The translations under genes and the position numbers were made by a program. A stretch of 12,813 nt of DNA from Microbacteriaceae bacterium (lineage in GTDB: Bacteria; Actinomycetota; Actinomycetes; Actinomycetales; Microbacteriaceae). The notes below the pieces were generated by a model. The model saw only the letters and a program-made list of their open reading frames with translations. It ran no database searches and had not been told where the DNA came from. The DNA is taken from the NCBI GenBank assembly GCA_009925875.1, contig RFQD01000019.1:1-12813 (forward strand), in the 5' to 3' direction. Below are positions 1 through 6,006 of this stretch, piece after piece (within the stretch, counting starts at the first letter, position 1; each line of letters opens with the position of its first letter).

Positions 1-2
1 CC

Positions 3-1268
3 TTCGAAACCTGCACCATCTCCGAATCGAGCGACCCCGCCTGGTTCGAAGAAACCCCCACCCGCGTGCGCGCGGTGCCGGTGGTGCGCCCGCCACGCGG
101 AGGCAGCGACGAAACTGACCCGACGGTCATCGCCGTCATCTCGATACACATGAATCTCTCGGAGAACCGCATCCCGTCGCGCCAAGAAATGACCTTTCAC
201 GCGTGTGCCGACGAACTGTTCGCCATGATCTCGTTGGGGAGCTTCCCCGACCTCGACGCGGCGCCCGAGCCCAAGCGTGGCGCACCCCGCGCATCCGACG
301 GGTTCATTCGACTCGACGTGGACGGCGACGTGCTGTTCGCGAGCCCCAACGCGCTCTCGGCGTTCAACCGCATCGGCTACCGCGACGAACTCGAGGGGGA
401 GTCGCTGAGCGAAGTGACCACGCGCGTGCTCACCGGGCGCATCAACGTGGATGAGTCGCTACCGCTCGTAGTCACGGGTCGCGCACCGTGGCGGGCCGAC
501 ATCGAAGCCGGCCGCGTGACCATCGCGTTGCGGGCGATTCCCTTTCGCCGCGGTGCGGAGCGCACCGGTGCCATCGTGCTGTGCCGAGACGTGAGTGAGT
601 TGCGCAACCAAGAACGCGAACTCATGACGAAAGACGCGACGATTCGCGAGATCCACCACCGCGTGAAAAACAACCTGCAAACGGTGGCGTCGCTGTTGCG
701 CATCCAAGCCCGTCGCTCGCAGTCCGACGAAGCGAAGGATGCCCTCACGCAAGCCATGCGTCGCGTCGCCTCTATCGCGGTCGTGCACGACACCCTCTCG
801 GAGGGGCTCAACCAAAACGTCAACTTCGACGACGTGTTCGAGCGCGTGCTCGGACTCGTCGCCGAGGTTGCCGCCATGCACGGGACCACCGCGCACCCGA
901 GTTTCACCGGCTCGTTCGGCTCACTGCCGAGTACGTATGCGACGCCGCTGTCGCTCGCGTTGACCGAACTCGTCACCAACGCCGTCGAGCACGGCCTTGC
1001 GGGCCGTGAGGGGACCGTCGTCATTGACGCGGCGCGAGGGGAAGAAACCCTCTCCATCAGCATCACCGACAATGGTGCCGGACTCACCAATGGCGAAGTC
1101 TCGGAAGGCTTGGGCACCCAAATCGTGCGCACGCTCATCGAAGGTGAACTCAGCGGAACCATCGACTGGCAGTCCCCGGCGAGCGGGGGCACGGTCGTGA
1201 CCGTGAGCATCCCGTTGCGTTTCATGAAAGAGACCGGGATGACCGCGATTGCAGTCACCCCGGTCTGA
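3..1268 (+). CDS. pdtaS: PdtaS-like sensor histidine kinase, 5' end cut by window edge
   Basis: Cytosolic two-component sensor kinase of the HisKA_2/PdtaS type. In mycobacteria PdtaS phosphorylates the ANTAR antiterminator PdtaR; no such partner is in this window. The reading frame is open back to base 3, so the GTG at 66 is probably not the start. About 421 codons are visible, against roughly 500 in the family, so part of an N-terminal GAF domain is missing. A PAS-like domain covers about nt 297-600. The HisKA_2 dimerisation box follows, with REIHHRVKNNLQ at about nt 645-680; the phospho-acceptor His lies in the HH pair encoded at 654-659. The HATPase domain has an N box (ELVTNAVEHG, near 966-995), a G1 box (DNGAGL, near 1068) and a G2 box (GLGTQIV, near 1107). 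No membrane segment is visible. It converges on whiB1, the same neighbour as in Mycobacterium tuberculosis (Rv3220c/Rv3219). Confidence 0.9.
   Translation, partial: FETCTISESSDPAWFEETPTRVRAVPVVRPPRGGSDETDPTVIAVISIHMNLSENRIPSRQEMTFHACADELFAMISLGSFPDLDAAPEPKRGAPRASDGFIRLDVDGDVLFASPNALSAFNRIGYRDELEGESLSEVTTRVLTGRINVDESLPLVVTGRAPWRADIEAGRVTIALRAIPFRRGAERTGAIVLCRDVSELRNQERELMTKDATIREIHHRVKNNLQTVASLLRIQARRSQSDEAKDALTQAMRRVASIAVVHDTLSEGLNQNVNFDDVFERVLGLVAEVAAMHGTTAHPSFTGSFGSLPSTYATPLSLALTELVTNAVEHGLAGREGTVVIDAARGEETLSISITDNGAGLTNGEVSEGLGTQIVRTLIEGELSGTIDWQSPASGGTVVTVSIPLRFMKETGMTAIAVTPV
1231..1266 (-). terminator. Candidate whiB1 terminator hairpin inside the pdtaS 3' end
   Basis: The arms AGACCGGGATGAC (1231-1243) and GTCACCCCGGTCT (1254-1266) enclose a 10-nt loop. 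Read as minus-strand RNA, all 13 pairs form, with one G-U wobble; read as plus-strand RNA there is one A-C mismatch. On the minus strand the stem lies 26 nt beyond the whiB1 stop and is followed by a short pyrimidine-rich run (CTTTC), not a clean U-tract. It is therefore a better stop signal for whiB1 than for pdtaS, although it encodes the last residues and part of the stop codon of pdtaS. Confidence 0.45.
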
Positions 1269-1292
1269 ATCTGACCGTGAGAGGCGTTGTGC

Positions 1293-1541
1293 CTAGCCGG
1301 CGCGACGTGCACGAGCGGCACGACGCTTGAGCGCGCGGCGCTCGTCTTCGCTCAAGCCACCCCAGACGCCAGAATCCTGGTTGGTCTCGAGGGCGTACTG
1401 CAGGCACTGCTCGGAAACCGAGCAACGGCCACAAACCGACTTGGCCTTCTCAATTTGATCAACTGCCGGTCCTGTGTTGCCGACCGGGAAGAAAAGCTCG
1501 GGGTCGACCGTCAGGCAGGCGGAACTGTCGCGCCAATCCAT
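1293..1541 (-). CDS. whiB1: WhiB1-type Fe-S transcriptional regulator
   Basis: An 82-residue WhiB-family protein. Such proteins carry a 4Fe-4S cluster that reacts with nitric oxide or oxygen and bind the vegetative sigma factor to control transcription. The four cluster ligands are Cys9, Cys37, Cys40 and Cys46, the same numbering as in M. tuberculosis WhiB1. The family turn GVWGG is at 58-62, followed by a basic tail (RRALKRRAARARR) for DNA binding. I chose ATG at 1541 and not the upstream ATG at 1577 because the protein then begins MDWR as WhiB1 does, and because an AAGGAG ribosome site (1554-1549) sits 7 nt before it; the 12 extra residues upstream look non-coding. The gene converges on pdtaS and diverges from the membrane protein gene at 1758. 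WhiB1 is essential in mycobacteria, so this gene is probably housekeeping. Confidence 0.93.
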   Translation of the reverse strand: MDWRDSSACLTVDPELFFPVGNTGPAVDQIEKAKSVCGRCSVSEQCLQYALETNQDSGVWGGLSEDERRALKRRAARARRAG

Positions 1542-1757
1542 GGTGGTACTCCTTGTGTAGTGATGATGCGTGGGCAAAAGGCTTTACAAAGCGAAATACT
1601 GCTGTGCTCGAAAGCCAGATAAACCGAGAATCCGTCTCAGAGTGCAAACTCAGAAGAGTGGCACGTCTGCCCACGACATTGGAGGGGAAACCCGACGTGA
1701 ATAATGGTGACATACAGGTAACCGTTGTGTAAAGACTTTTTTTCGAAAGGGTGAAAC
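1542..1757 (+). promoter_or_regulatory. Divergent promoter region between whiB1 and the membrane protein gene
   Basis: 216 bp of non-coding DNA, the longest in the window. It holds a near-palindrome GCTTTACAAAGC at 1581-1592. A 12-nt motif GTAAAG[A/C]CTTTT occurs once on each strand (1729-1740 plus, 1587-1576 minus), pointing towards each gene. An imperfect inverted repeat GTGGCA-CGTC-TGCCCAC lies at 1658-1674, and a T7 run at 1737-1743. For whiB1, a weak -35-like TTGCAC occurs on the minus strand near 1646, with no convincing -10 at standard spacing. I cannot assign start sites from sequence alone, and I see no clear Crp/Cmr-like TGTGA-N6-TCACA site. Confidence 0.5.
1549..1554 (-). promoter_or_regulatory. 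Ribosome binding site deciding the whiB1 start
   Basis: Minus-strand AAGGAG, 7 nt before the ATG at 1541. It supports the internal Met over the in-frame ATG 36 nt upstream, which would place this site inside the coding sequence. Confidence 0.8.
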
Positions 1758-2192
1758 GTGAACTCATCGACGGCGGGCGAAAATGCACGAAAACCAGCGG
1801 GGCGGATGCGCATTCCCGGCACGCTCGTGGGGCTCGCGGCGGTGCTGTTTCTCGAGTCGGCGGCGCTCGCCGCGGTCACCGTCTGGTTTCTCGTGGAGAT
1901 CCTCACCACTCACGTGAACTCGGTCGGCGGGTCGATCCTGACGCTCACGCTCGCCGCCGGTGCCACTGCGTGGATTGCCTCGGCCGGTGTCGGCGCCCTG
2001 CGCGCTCGCTCGTGGGTGCGCGGCGCGGCGCTGACCTGGCAGCTGTGTCAACTTGCCGTCGCGGTCGGCGCGTTTCAGGGTATTTTTGCCCAGCCACTCG
2101 TGGGCGTTGCCATCGTGGTTCCGACGCTTGTAGCCCTCGTGCTGTTGTTCGTTCCACCCACGACGCAGGCACTGCGTCGTGACCCCAGGTAG
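1758..2192 (+). CDS. Small four-helix integral membrane protein of unknown function
   Basis: 144 residues. A short polar, basic N-terminus is followed by four hydrophobic segments at about residues 21-46, 57-80, 88-108 and 110-133, and by a charged tail ending RRDPR. I recognise no catalytic motif. The GTG start at 1758 has an AAAGGG ribosome site 6 nt upstream and is chosen over an overlapping frame starting at 1751, which gives an arginine-rich, non-membrane sequence. M. tuberculosis has an integral membrane protein of similar size (Rv3217c) close to whiB1, so this may be its counterpart; that link rests on position and size, not on an alignment. It diverges from whiB1 and converges on bcp with a 25-nt gap that holds no clear terminator. 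Confidence 0.75.
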   Translation: MNSSTAGENARKPAGRMRIPGTLVGLAAVLFLESAALAAVTVWFLVEILTTHVNSVGGSILTLTLAAGATAWIASAGVGALRARSWVRGAALTWQLCQLAVAVGAFQGIFAQPLVGVAIVVPTLVALVLLFVPPTTQALRRDPR

Positions 2193-2217
2193 AGGGTTCG
2201 ACGGGCTGGGCCGAGTG

Positions 2218-2688
2218 TTAGAGTCCGAGCTTGGTGCGCAGGCTCGCCACGTGCCCGGTTGCCTTCACGTTGTACAGCGCATGGGCGAGTGTGCCATCGG
2301 GCGCAACTACGAACGTCGATCGGATGGCGCCCATAACGGTCTTGCCATACATGCTCTTCTCACCGTACGCACCGTAGAGGTTGTGCACGTCGAGGCTCTC
2401 ATCTGATAGCAAGGGGAAGGTCAGACCTTCCTTCTCCTGGAACTTTTTGAGCTTGGCCGGGGCATCTTTCGAGATGCCGAGCACGACGTAGCCGGCTGCC
2501 TGGAGCGAGGAGAGGTTGTCCCGAAAGTCACAGGCTTGCGTGGTGCATCCGGGCGTCATGGCCGCGGGGTAGAAGTACACGATGACCGATTTGCCAGCGA
2601 AATCTGACAGTGAGACGTTCTTGCCGTCTTGGTCGAGCAGAGTAAAAGCGGGGGCGGTGTCACCCTCGACGAGTCGCACGTTTTCCAT
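2218..2688 (-). CDS. bcp: Thioredoxin-dependent thiol peroxidase Bcp/PrxQ
   Basis: A 156-residue peroxiredoxin of the Bcp/PrxQ class, which reduces hydrogen peroxide and organic hydroperoxides with electrons from thioredoxin in the cytosol. The active-site block YFYPAAMTPGCTTQACDF carries the peroxidatic Cys48 (TPGC) and, five residues on, Cys53, the resolving cysteine of the atypical 2-Cys subtype. The thioredoxin fold appears complete and the length is typical. One unusual point is Ala-Ala at 42-43, where many relatives have KA or KD. The ATG at 2688 lies 9 nt after the rsgA stop, with only a weak purine-rich ribosome site (TAGAG) overlapping that stop. It is probably the last gene of the aroA-rsgA-bcp transcript. 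Confidence 0.93.
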   Translation of the reverse strand: MENVRLVEGDTAPAFTLLDQDGKNVSLSDFAGKSVIVYFYPAAMTPGCTTQACDFRDNLSSLQAAGYVVLGISKDAPAKLKKFQEKEGLTFPLLSDESLDVHNLYGAYGEKSMYGKTVMGAIRSTFVVAPDGTLAHALYNVKATGHVASLRTKLGL

Positions 2689-2697
2689 GAGCCAACT

Positions 2698-3695
2698 CTA
2701 GCCGTCGCGCCCATCACGCTTGTCGACCAATGTCGTGAGCAAGCGTTGCAGGGAGTCGAGTCGCTTCGCACCCTTGTCATCGAGTCGACCCGAAGTGACG
2801 GCCTCGATCATCGCGCAGTCGGGTGCTGTCGACAGGTGAGTGCAGCCACGGGGACACTCCTCGGCGATGAGCGCGAGATCACCGAACGCGTCAACCAAGT
2901 GGTCGGTGTCGATGTGCCCGAGACCGAAGGAACGCACACCGGGAGTATCGATGATCCAGCCGGTGCTTGTGCCGGAGCCGGCGGGCGCCGAGTAGCGCAG
3001 ACAAATTGAGCTACTCGAGGTGTGGCGGCCTCGTCCGGTGACCTCGTTGACGCGGCCGACCGCGCGGTGCGCATCCGGCACCAGGGCATTCACGAGGGTT
3101 GACTTGCCTACACCCGAATGCCCGACGGCGACGGTCACGTGCCCGACAAGCAGCTTTCCGATTTCGGCGAGCGGAGGGTCATCTGACCGGCTCGTCACGA
3201 CAATCAAGTCGAGACCCGCGAAGTGCGAAAGAAATTCGCTCGGGTCGGCAAGGCAACGAGCCGCAGGCGTGGCTCCGGATTGGCTGCCGCCACAACAATG
3301 AGCATCTGATCGGCGTTGGCAACAATCACGCGCTCGACGGTGTCCGTATCGTCCGCGCTGCGTCGAAGCAGCGTGCTGCGCTCTTCAATGCGCACGATAC
3401 GGGCCAGACTTCCGTCGACGCCGGTCGTGTCGCCCACGAGTGCCACCCGGTCGCCGGTCACAATCGACTTGCGACCGAGCTCGCGAGCGCGGGATGCGCT
3501 CACCAGAACGTCGTCGTCGAGCAAAACCGTGAACCGACCCCGGTCGACACTGATGACCATGCCGGGCACGGCCTGCGCATGTTCGGGGCGAATCTTGGTG
3601 CGCGGGCGATTTCCCTTGGGGTTGGCTCGCACGCGCACCTGCGTCTCGTCGAACTCGGGCTCGTCGTCGTCAGACCCGTCGCTCCACCAACTCAT
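2698..3695 (-). pseudogene. rsgA: Ribosome small-subunit GTPase RsgA, frameshifted by an internal deletion
   Basis: RsgA is a circularly permuted GTPase that helps mature and check the 30S ribosomal subunit. The ATG at 3695 overlaps the aroA stop (ATGA). The first 147 residues read normally: a basic N-terminus, an OB-fold, then NADQMLIVVAAANPEPRLRLV. At 3252-3257 the frame breaks. The original frame continues for 16 unrelated residues to a stop at 3204. The rest of RsgA resumes in another frame from about 3252 (LADPSEFLSHFAGLDL) to a stop at 2698. The resumed part holds G1 (GHSGVGKS), the G2 region (GRGRHT), G3 (DTPG) and the zinc-binding CPRGCTH...C. The usual stretch of about 22 residues ending in the G4 motif (T/NKxD) is absent. 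The 998-nt span is not a multiple of three; a loss of about 64 nt would explain both defects. The alternative is an assembly or read error, but losing so many bases is unusual for one. Confidence 0.88.
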
Positions 3696-5053
3696 GCGGT
3701 GGGCGCTCCGACCACGGCCAACCACAGGTGCGGAAACTCGGGCAACGTCTTCGCGGTCGTCGCAATGTTCTCGATGCGCACGCCGGGTACGCGCAGCCCG
3801 ATGAGCGCTCCGGCCGTCGCCATGCGATGGTCTTCGTAAGTCATCCATTCGCCGCCGTGCAGAGGCGCGGGCACGATGTGCAGACCATCGTCGAGCTCGA
3901 TGACGTTGCCACCGAGCTTGTTGATTTCGGTGGCCAAAGCAGCCAGTCGGTCCGTTTCGTGGTGGCGAATATGACCAATCCCCGTGATGGTGCTCTCCGT
4001 TTCCGCGAGAGCGGCCAGGGCGACGAGAGCCGGTGCGAGTTCACCACCCGTGGTGAGATCGAGGGTGACCCCGGTGATGTGCCCGGTGCCGATTACGGTG
4101 ACACTCGAGCCGTCGCGGTGAACCGTGGCGCCGAACAGCGGCAACAGAGTGAGCAGGTCGTTGCCCACCTGCGTGGTGGTGTCGGGCCATCCATCAATGG
4201 TGACGGACCCACCGGCAACCAGTGCGGCCGCCAGAAACGGAGCCGCATTCGAGAGGTCGGGCTCAATGTCGACCTCCCCACCCGAGATGTTTCCCGGATG
4301 CACGACCCACCTCCCCGGCTCGGGCGAATCTGCTTGTACCCCGCGGGATCGAAGCACGTCGAGTGTCATATCGATGTGCGGGATGCTCGGCAACCGATCT
4401 CCCGAATGGCGCAGGTCAAGGCCGTTCTCAAACCGCGCTGCCGAGAGCAACAGCCCCGACACAAACTGACTCGAGCTCGAGGCGTCAATCGTCAACTCGC
4501 CACCTGTTACGCGACCGGTGCCATGCACGGTGAACGGCAGGGCGCCTCGACCCTCGTCGGAGATGTCGACCCCGAGGGATCGAAGTGAGGAGATGGTGAC
4601 CGACATCGGTCGACGTCGAGCCCCCGCATCGCCGTCAAATGTCGTCGGTCCGAGAGCGAGGGCCGCCACGGGCGGGAGAAAACGCATGACCGTTCCAGCG
4701 AGTCCGACGTCGATGGTGGTCGAACCGATGAGTTCGCCGGGAGTGATCAGCCAATCGGAGCCAAATGCGCCGTCGCCGGGCACCTCGGAGATGCTCGCGC
4801 CGAGCGAACGGAGGGCCTCGACCATCAACGATGTGTCGCGCGAATGCAACGGACGCCGCACGAGAGTCGGAACGTGAGCGAGCGCCGCGAGCACCAACTC
4901 GCGGTTGGTGAGCGATTTCGACCCGGGCAATTGGAGTCGCGCATCCACCCCCGTGTGGGAAGTGGGGGCCGGCCAGAGAGGAGATTCGCCGTGTGGCACG
5001 TCGTTCGACTCGTACGGGTCGAATTCGGGGCGGGAATACGGCGAGGTCAACAT
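3692..5053 (-). CDS. aroA: 3-phosphoshikimate 1-carboxyvinyltransferase (EPSP synthase)
   Basis: 453 residues. It joins shikimate-3-phosphate and phosphoenolpyruvate to form EPSP, the sixth step of the shikimate pathway. Visible motifs: LPGSKSLTNRELVLAALA (about 42-59), GLAGTVMRFLPP (about 116-127), the DGDAGARRRPM block, SSSSQFVSG, EPDLSNAAPFLAAA, the RHHETDRL loop and, near the C-terminus, YEDHRMATAGAL. About 30 residues precede the conserved start (VDARLQLPGSKS), a little longer than in mycobacteria; no better internal start with a ribosome site is visible. No Shine-Dalgarno precedes the ATG at 5053; instead a GATAGT -10-like element ends 10 nt upstream, so the mRNA may be leaderless. The stop overlaps the rsgA start, and the gene diverges from sigR, whose promoter lies in its first codons. 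Confidence 0.96.
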   Translation of the reverse strand: MLTSPYSRPEFDPYESNDVPHGESPLWPAPTSHTGVDARLQLPGSKSLTNRELVLAALAHVPTLVRRPLHSRDTSLMVEALRSLGASISEVPGDGAFGSDWLITPGELIGSTTIDVGLAGTVMRFLPPVAALALGPTTFDGDAGARRRPMSVTISSLRSLGVDISDEGRGALPFTVHGTGRVTGGELTIDASSSSQFVSGLLLSAARFENGLDLRHSGDRLPSIPHIDMTLDVLRSRGVQADSPEPGRWVVHPGNISGGEVDIEPDLSNAAPFLAAALVAGGSVTIDGWPDTTTQVGNDLLTLLPLFGATVHRDGSSVTVIGTGHITGVTLDLTTGGELAPALVALAALAETESTITGIGHIRHHETDRLAALATEINKLGGNVIELDDGLHIVPAPLHGGEWMTYEDHRMATAGALIGLRVPGVRIENIATTAKTLPEFPHLWLAVVGAPTA

Positions 5054-5058
5054 TGGTT
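5032..5058 (+). promoter_or_regulatory. SigR-type (autoregulatory) promoter of sigR
   Basis: GGGAAT at 5032-5037 and GTT at 5056-5058. Measured as GGAAT (5033-5037) to GTT the spacer is exactly 18 nt, the consensus for Streptomyces SigR (GGAAT-N18-GTT). Transcription would begin near 5065, giving a leader of about 28 nt that holds a GGGAG ribosome site (5082-5086) before ATG 5093. The whole -35 lies inside the aroA coding start. Confidence 0.75.
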
Positions 5059-5063
5059 CTAAG

Positions 5064-5069
5064 ACTATC
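5064..5069 (-). promoter_or_regulatory. Candidate aroA -10 element (near-leaderless start)
   Basis: Minus-strand GATAGT at 5069-5064, with an overlapping TAGTCT at 5067-5062. Either would place transcription start within about 0-6 nt of the aroA ATG at 5053. No -35 match is seen at 17 nt. The lack of a ribosome site before aroA agrees with a leaderless mRNA. The element overlaps the sigR leader and touches the candidate SigR promoter. Confidence 0.4.
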
Positions 5070-5092
5070 GGTCACAAAGTTGGGAGCTTTGG

Positions 5093-5767
5093 ATGAGTGC
5101 AACTCTCGCAGAGCGCACCGCACTGGCGTTGCGCGATCCCTCCACCCGAATTCGACACGGCGTAGGCTTGACCTCGATGACCACCAACATGGATGACCGG
5201 CGCGCGCAGTTCGTCGAGCAAGCGATGCCGCTGATCGACAGTCTCTACGGTCATGCCATGAACTTGACGCGCAATCCTGCCGACGCCAACGACCTCGTGC
5301 AAGAGACGTATCTCAAAGCGTTCGGCGCCTTCGATTCGTTCGAGCAGGGCACCAATATCAAGGCGTGGTTGCACCGTATCCTCAAGAACACGTTCATCAA
5401 CCAGTATCGCAAGCAGCAGAATCACCCGTTCGAGGGACCGCTCGAGGAGCTCGAAGACTGGCAACTGGGCGACGCGGAGAGTCGCACGGCAACATCGAGT
5501 CGATCCGCGGAAGCTGAGGCAATTGATCACCTCCCGGCAAGCGCGGTCAAAGATGCCCTGCAATCCATTCCCGAAGAATTCCGCATGGCCGTTTATTTGG
5601 CCGATGTGGAGGGCTACTCCTACCAGGAGATTGCCGACATCATGGAAACTCCGACCGGAACGGTGATGAGCCGCCTGCACCGCGGGCGCCGCTTGTTGCG
5701 CGAGATGCTCGGTGAGTATGCAGCCGAGCAAGGCATCGGCACAACGACGAAGGGAGGCGCGTCATGA
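5093..5767 (+). CDS. sigR: ECF sigma factor SigR (SigH in mycobacteria), thiol-oxidative stress
   Basis: A 224-residue group 4 (ECF) sigma factor that directs RNA polymerase to thiol-stress genes (thioredoxin system, proteases) when released by RsrA. Region 2 spans about residues 40-109 ([20 protein letters not shown], then [20 protein letters not shown]). An acidic linker follows, then region 4 at about 150-205 with the helix-turn-helix [20 protein letters not shown]. The ATG at 5093 has a GGGAG ribosome site 6 nt upstream. In-frame ATGs at 5177 (Met29) and 5189 (Met33) lie just before the conserved core, so the first 28 residues form an extension like that of the unstable long isoform of Streptomyces SigR. 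The stop overlaps the rsrA start (ATGA), which couples synthesis of sigma and anti-sigma. A SigR promoter precedes the gene, implying positive feedback. Confidence 0.95.
   Translation: MSATLAERTALALRDPSTRIRHGVGLTSMTTNMDDRRAQFVEQAMPLIDSLYGHAMNLTRNPADANDLVQETYLKAFGAFDSFEQGTNIKAWLHRILKNTFINQYRKQQNHPFEGPLEELEDWQLGDAESRTATSSRSAEAEAIDHLPASAVKDALQSIPEEFRMAVYLADVEGYSYQEIADIMETPTGTVMSRLHRGRRLLREMLGEYAAEQGIGTTTKGGAS
5163..5168 (+). promoter_or_regulatory. Candidate vegetative -10 for a short SigR form
   Basis: TAGGCT, a common actinobacterial vegetative -10, ends 8 nt before an in-frame ATG at 5177. That spacing would give a leaderless transcript starting at or near this ATG. No -35 resembling TTGACA is seen 16-19 nt upstream, so the call rests on the -10, its spacing and the position of the conserved SigR core just downstream. 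Confidence 0.4.
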
Positions 5768-6006
5768 CCGACTGCGGTTGTGAGAAAGCGCGCAAGGCGC
5801 TCGAAGAGTACCTGCACAACGAGCTGTGCACGGAAGAGGCGAGCGACATTCGTGATCACATGGCCAACTGTGTGGATTGCGCGGATGAGCACCATGTCGG
5901 AGTCGTGCTGACCGACGTCATTGCTCGCTCGTGTGCCGAGACGGCGCCGGCCGACCTGCGCAACCAGGTGATGTCGCAGTTGCGCGACATTCAAGCGCAC
6001 TCTTAG
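5764..6006 (+). CDS. rsrA: Zinc-thiol anti-sigma factor RsrA (RshA)
   Basis: An 80-residue member of the zinc-binding anti-sigma (ZAS) family. In the reduced state it binds SigR and blocks its contact with RNA polymerase; oxidation forms a disulfide, expels zinc and frees SigR. The ZAS signature H-x3-C-x2-C is present as His32, Cys36 and Cys39. The fourth ligand is probably Cys6, because the 26-residue distance to the His equals that between Cys11 and His37 in Streptomyces RsrA. Further cysteines are Cys4, Cys22 and Cys57. A strong ribosome site (GGGAGG) lies upstream in the sigR 3' end, and the ATG overlaps the sigR stop. Its stop codon overlaps the kgd stop on the other strand, leaving no space for a separate terminator. 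Confidence 0.94.
   Translation: MTDCGCEKARKALEEYLHNELCTEEASDIRDHMANCVDCADEHHVGVVLTDVIARSCAETAPADLRNQVMSQLRDIQAHS

Noticed and set aside
377..1321. A 314-residue minus-strand frame opposite pdtaS
   Set aside because: It is antisense to the conserved kinase motifs and overlaps the end of whiB1. Its Ser/Arg-rich composition is typical of a shadow frame.
1681..1740. A possible SigR promoter (GGGGAAAC) upstream of the membrane protein gene
   Set aside because: The nearest GTT is more than 30 nt downstream, not 16-18, so it does not fit the SigR spacing.
2182..2211. A CCCAG/CTGGG hairpin between the membrane protein gene and bcp
   Set aside because: Only 5 bp with a loop of about 15 nt and no T-run on either strand, so it is too weak to call a terminator.
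3204..3848. A minus-strand start for rsgA at 3848
   Set aside because: It would place 51 Arg/His-rich residues in another frame inside aroA before MSWW. The ATG at 3695, overlapping the aroA stop, gives the normal RsgA N-terminus.
3099..4588. Plus-strand frames of 246 and 286 residues opposite rsgA and aroA
   Set aside because: Both are antisense to recognisable RsgA and AroA sequence and show no domain of their own.
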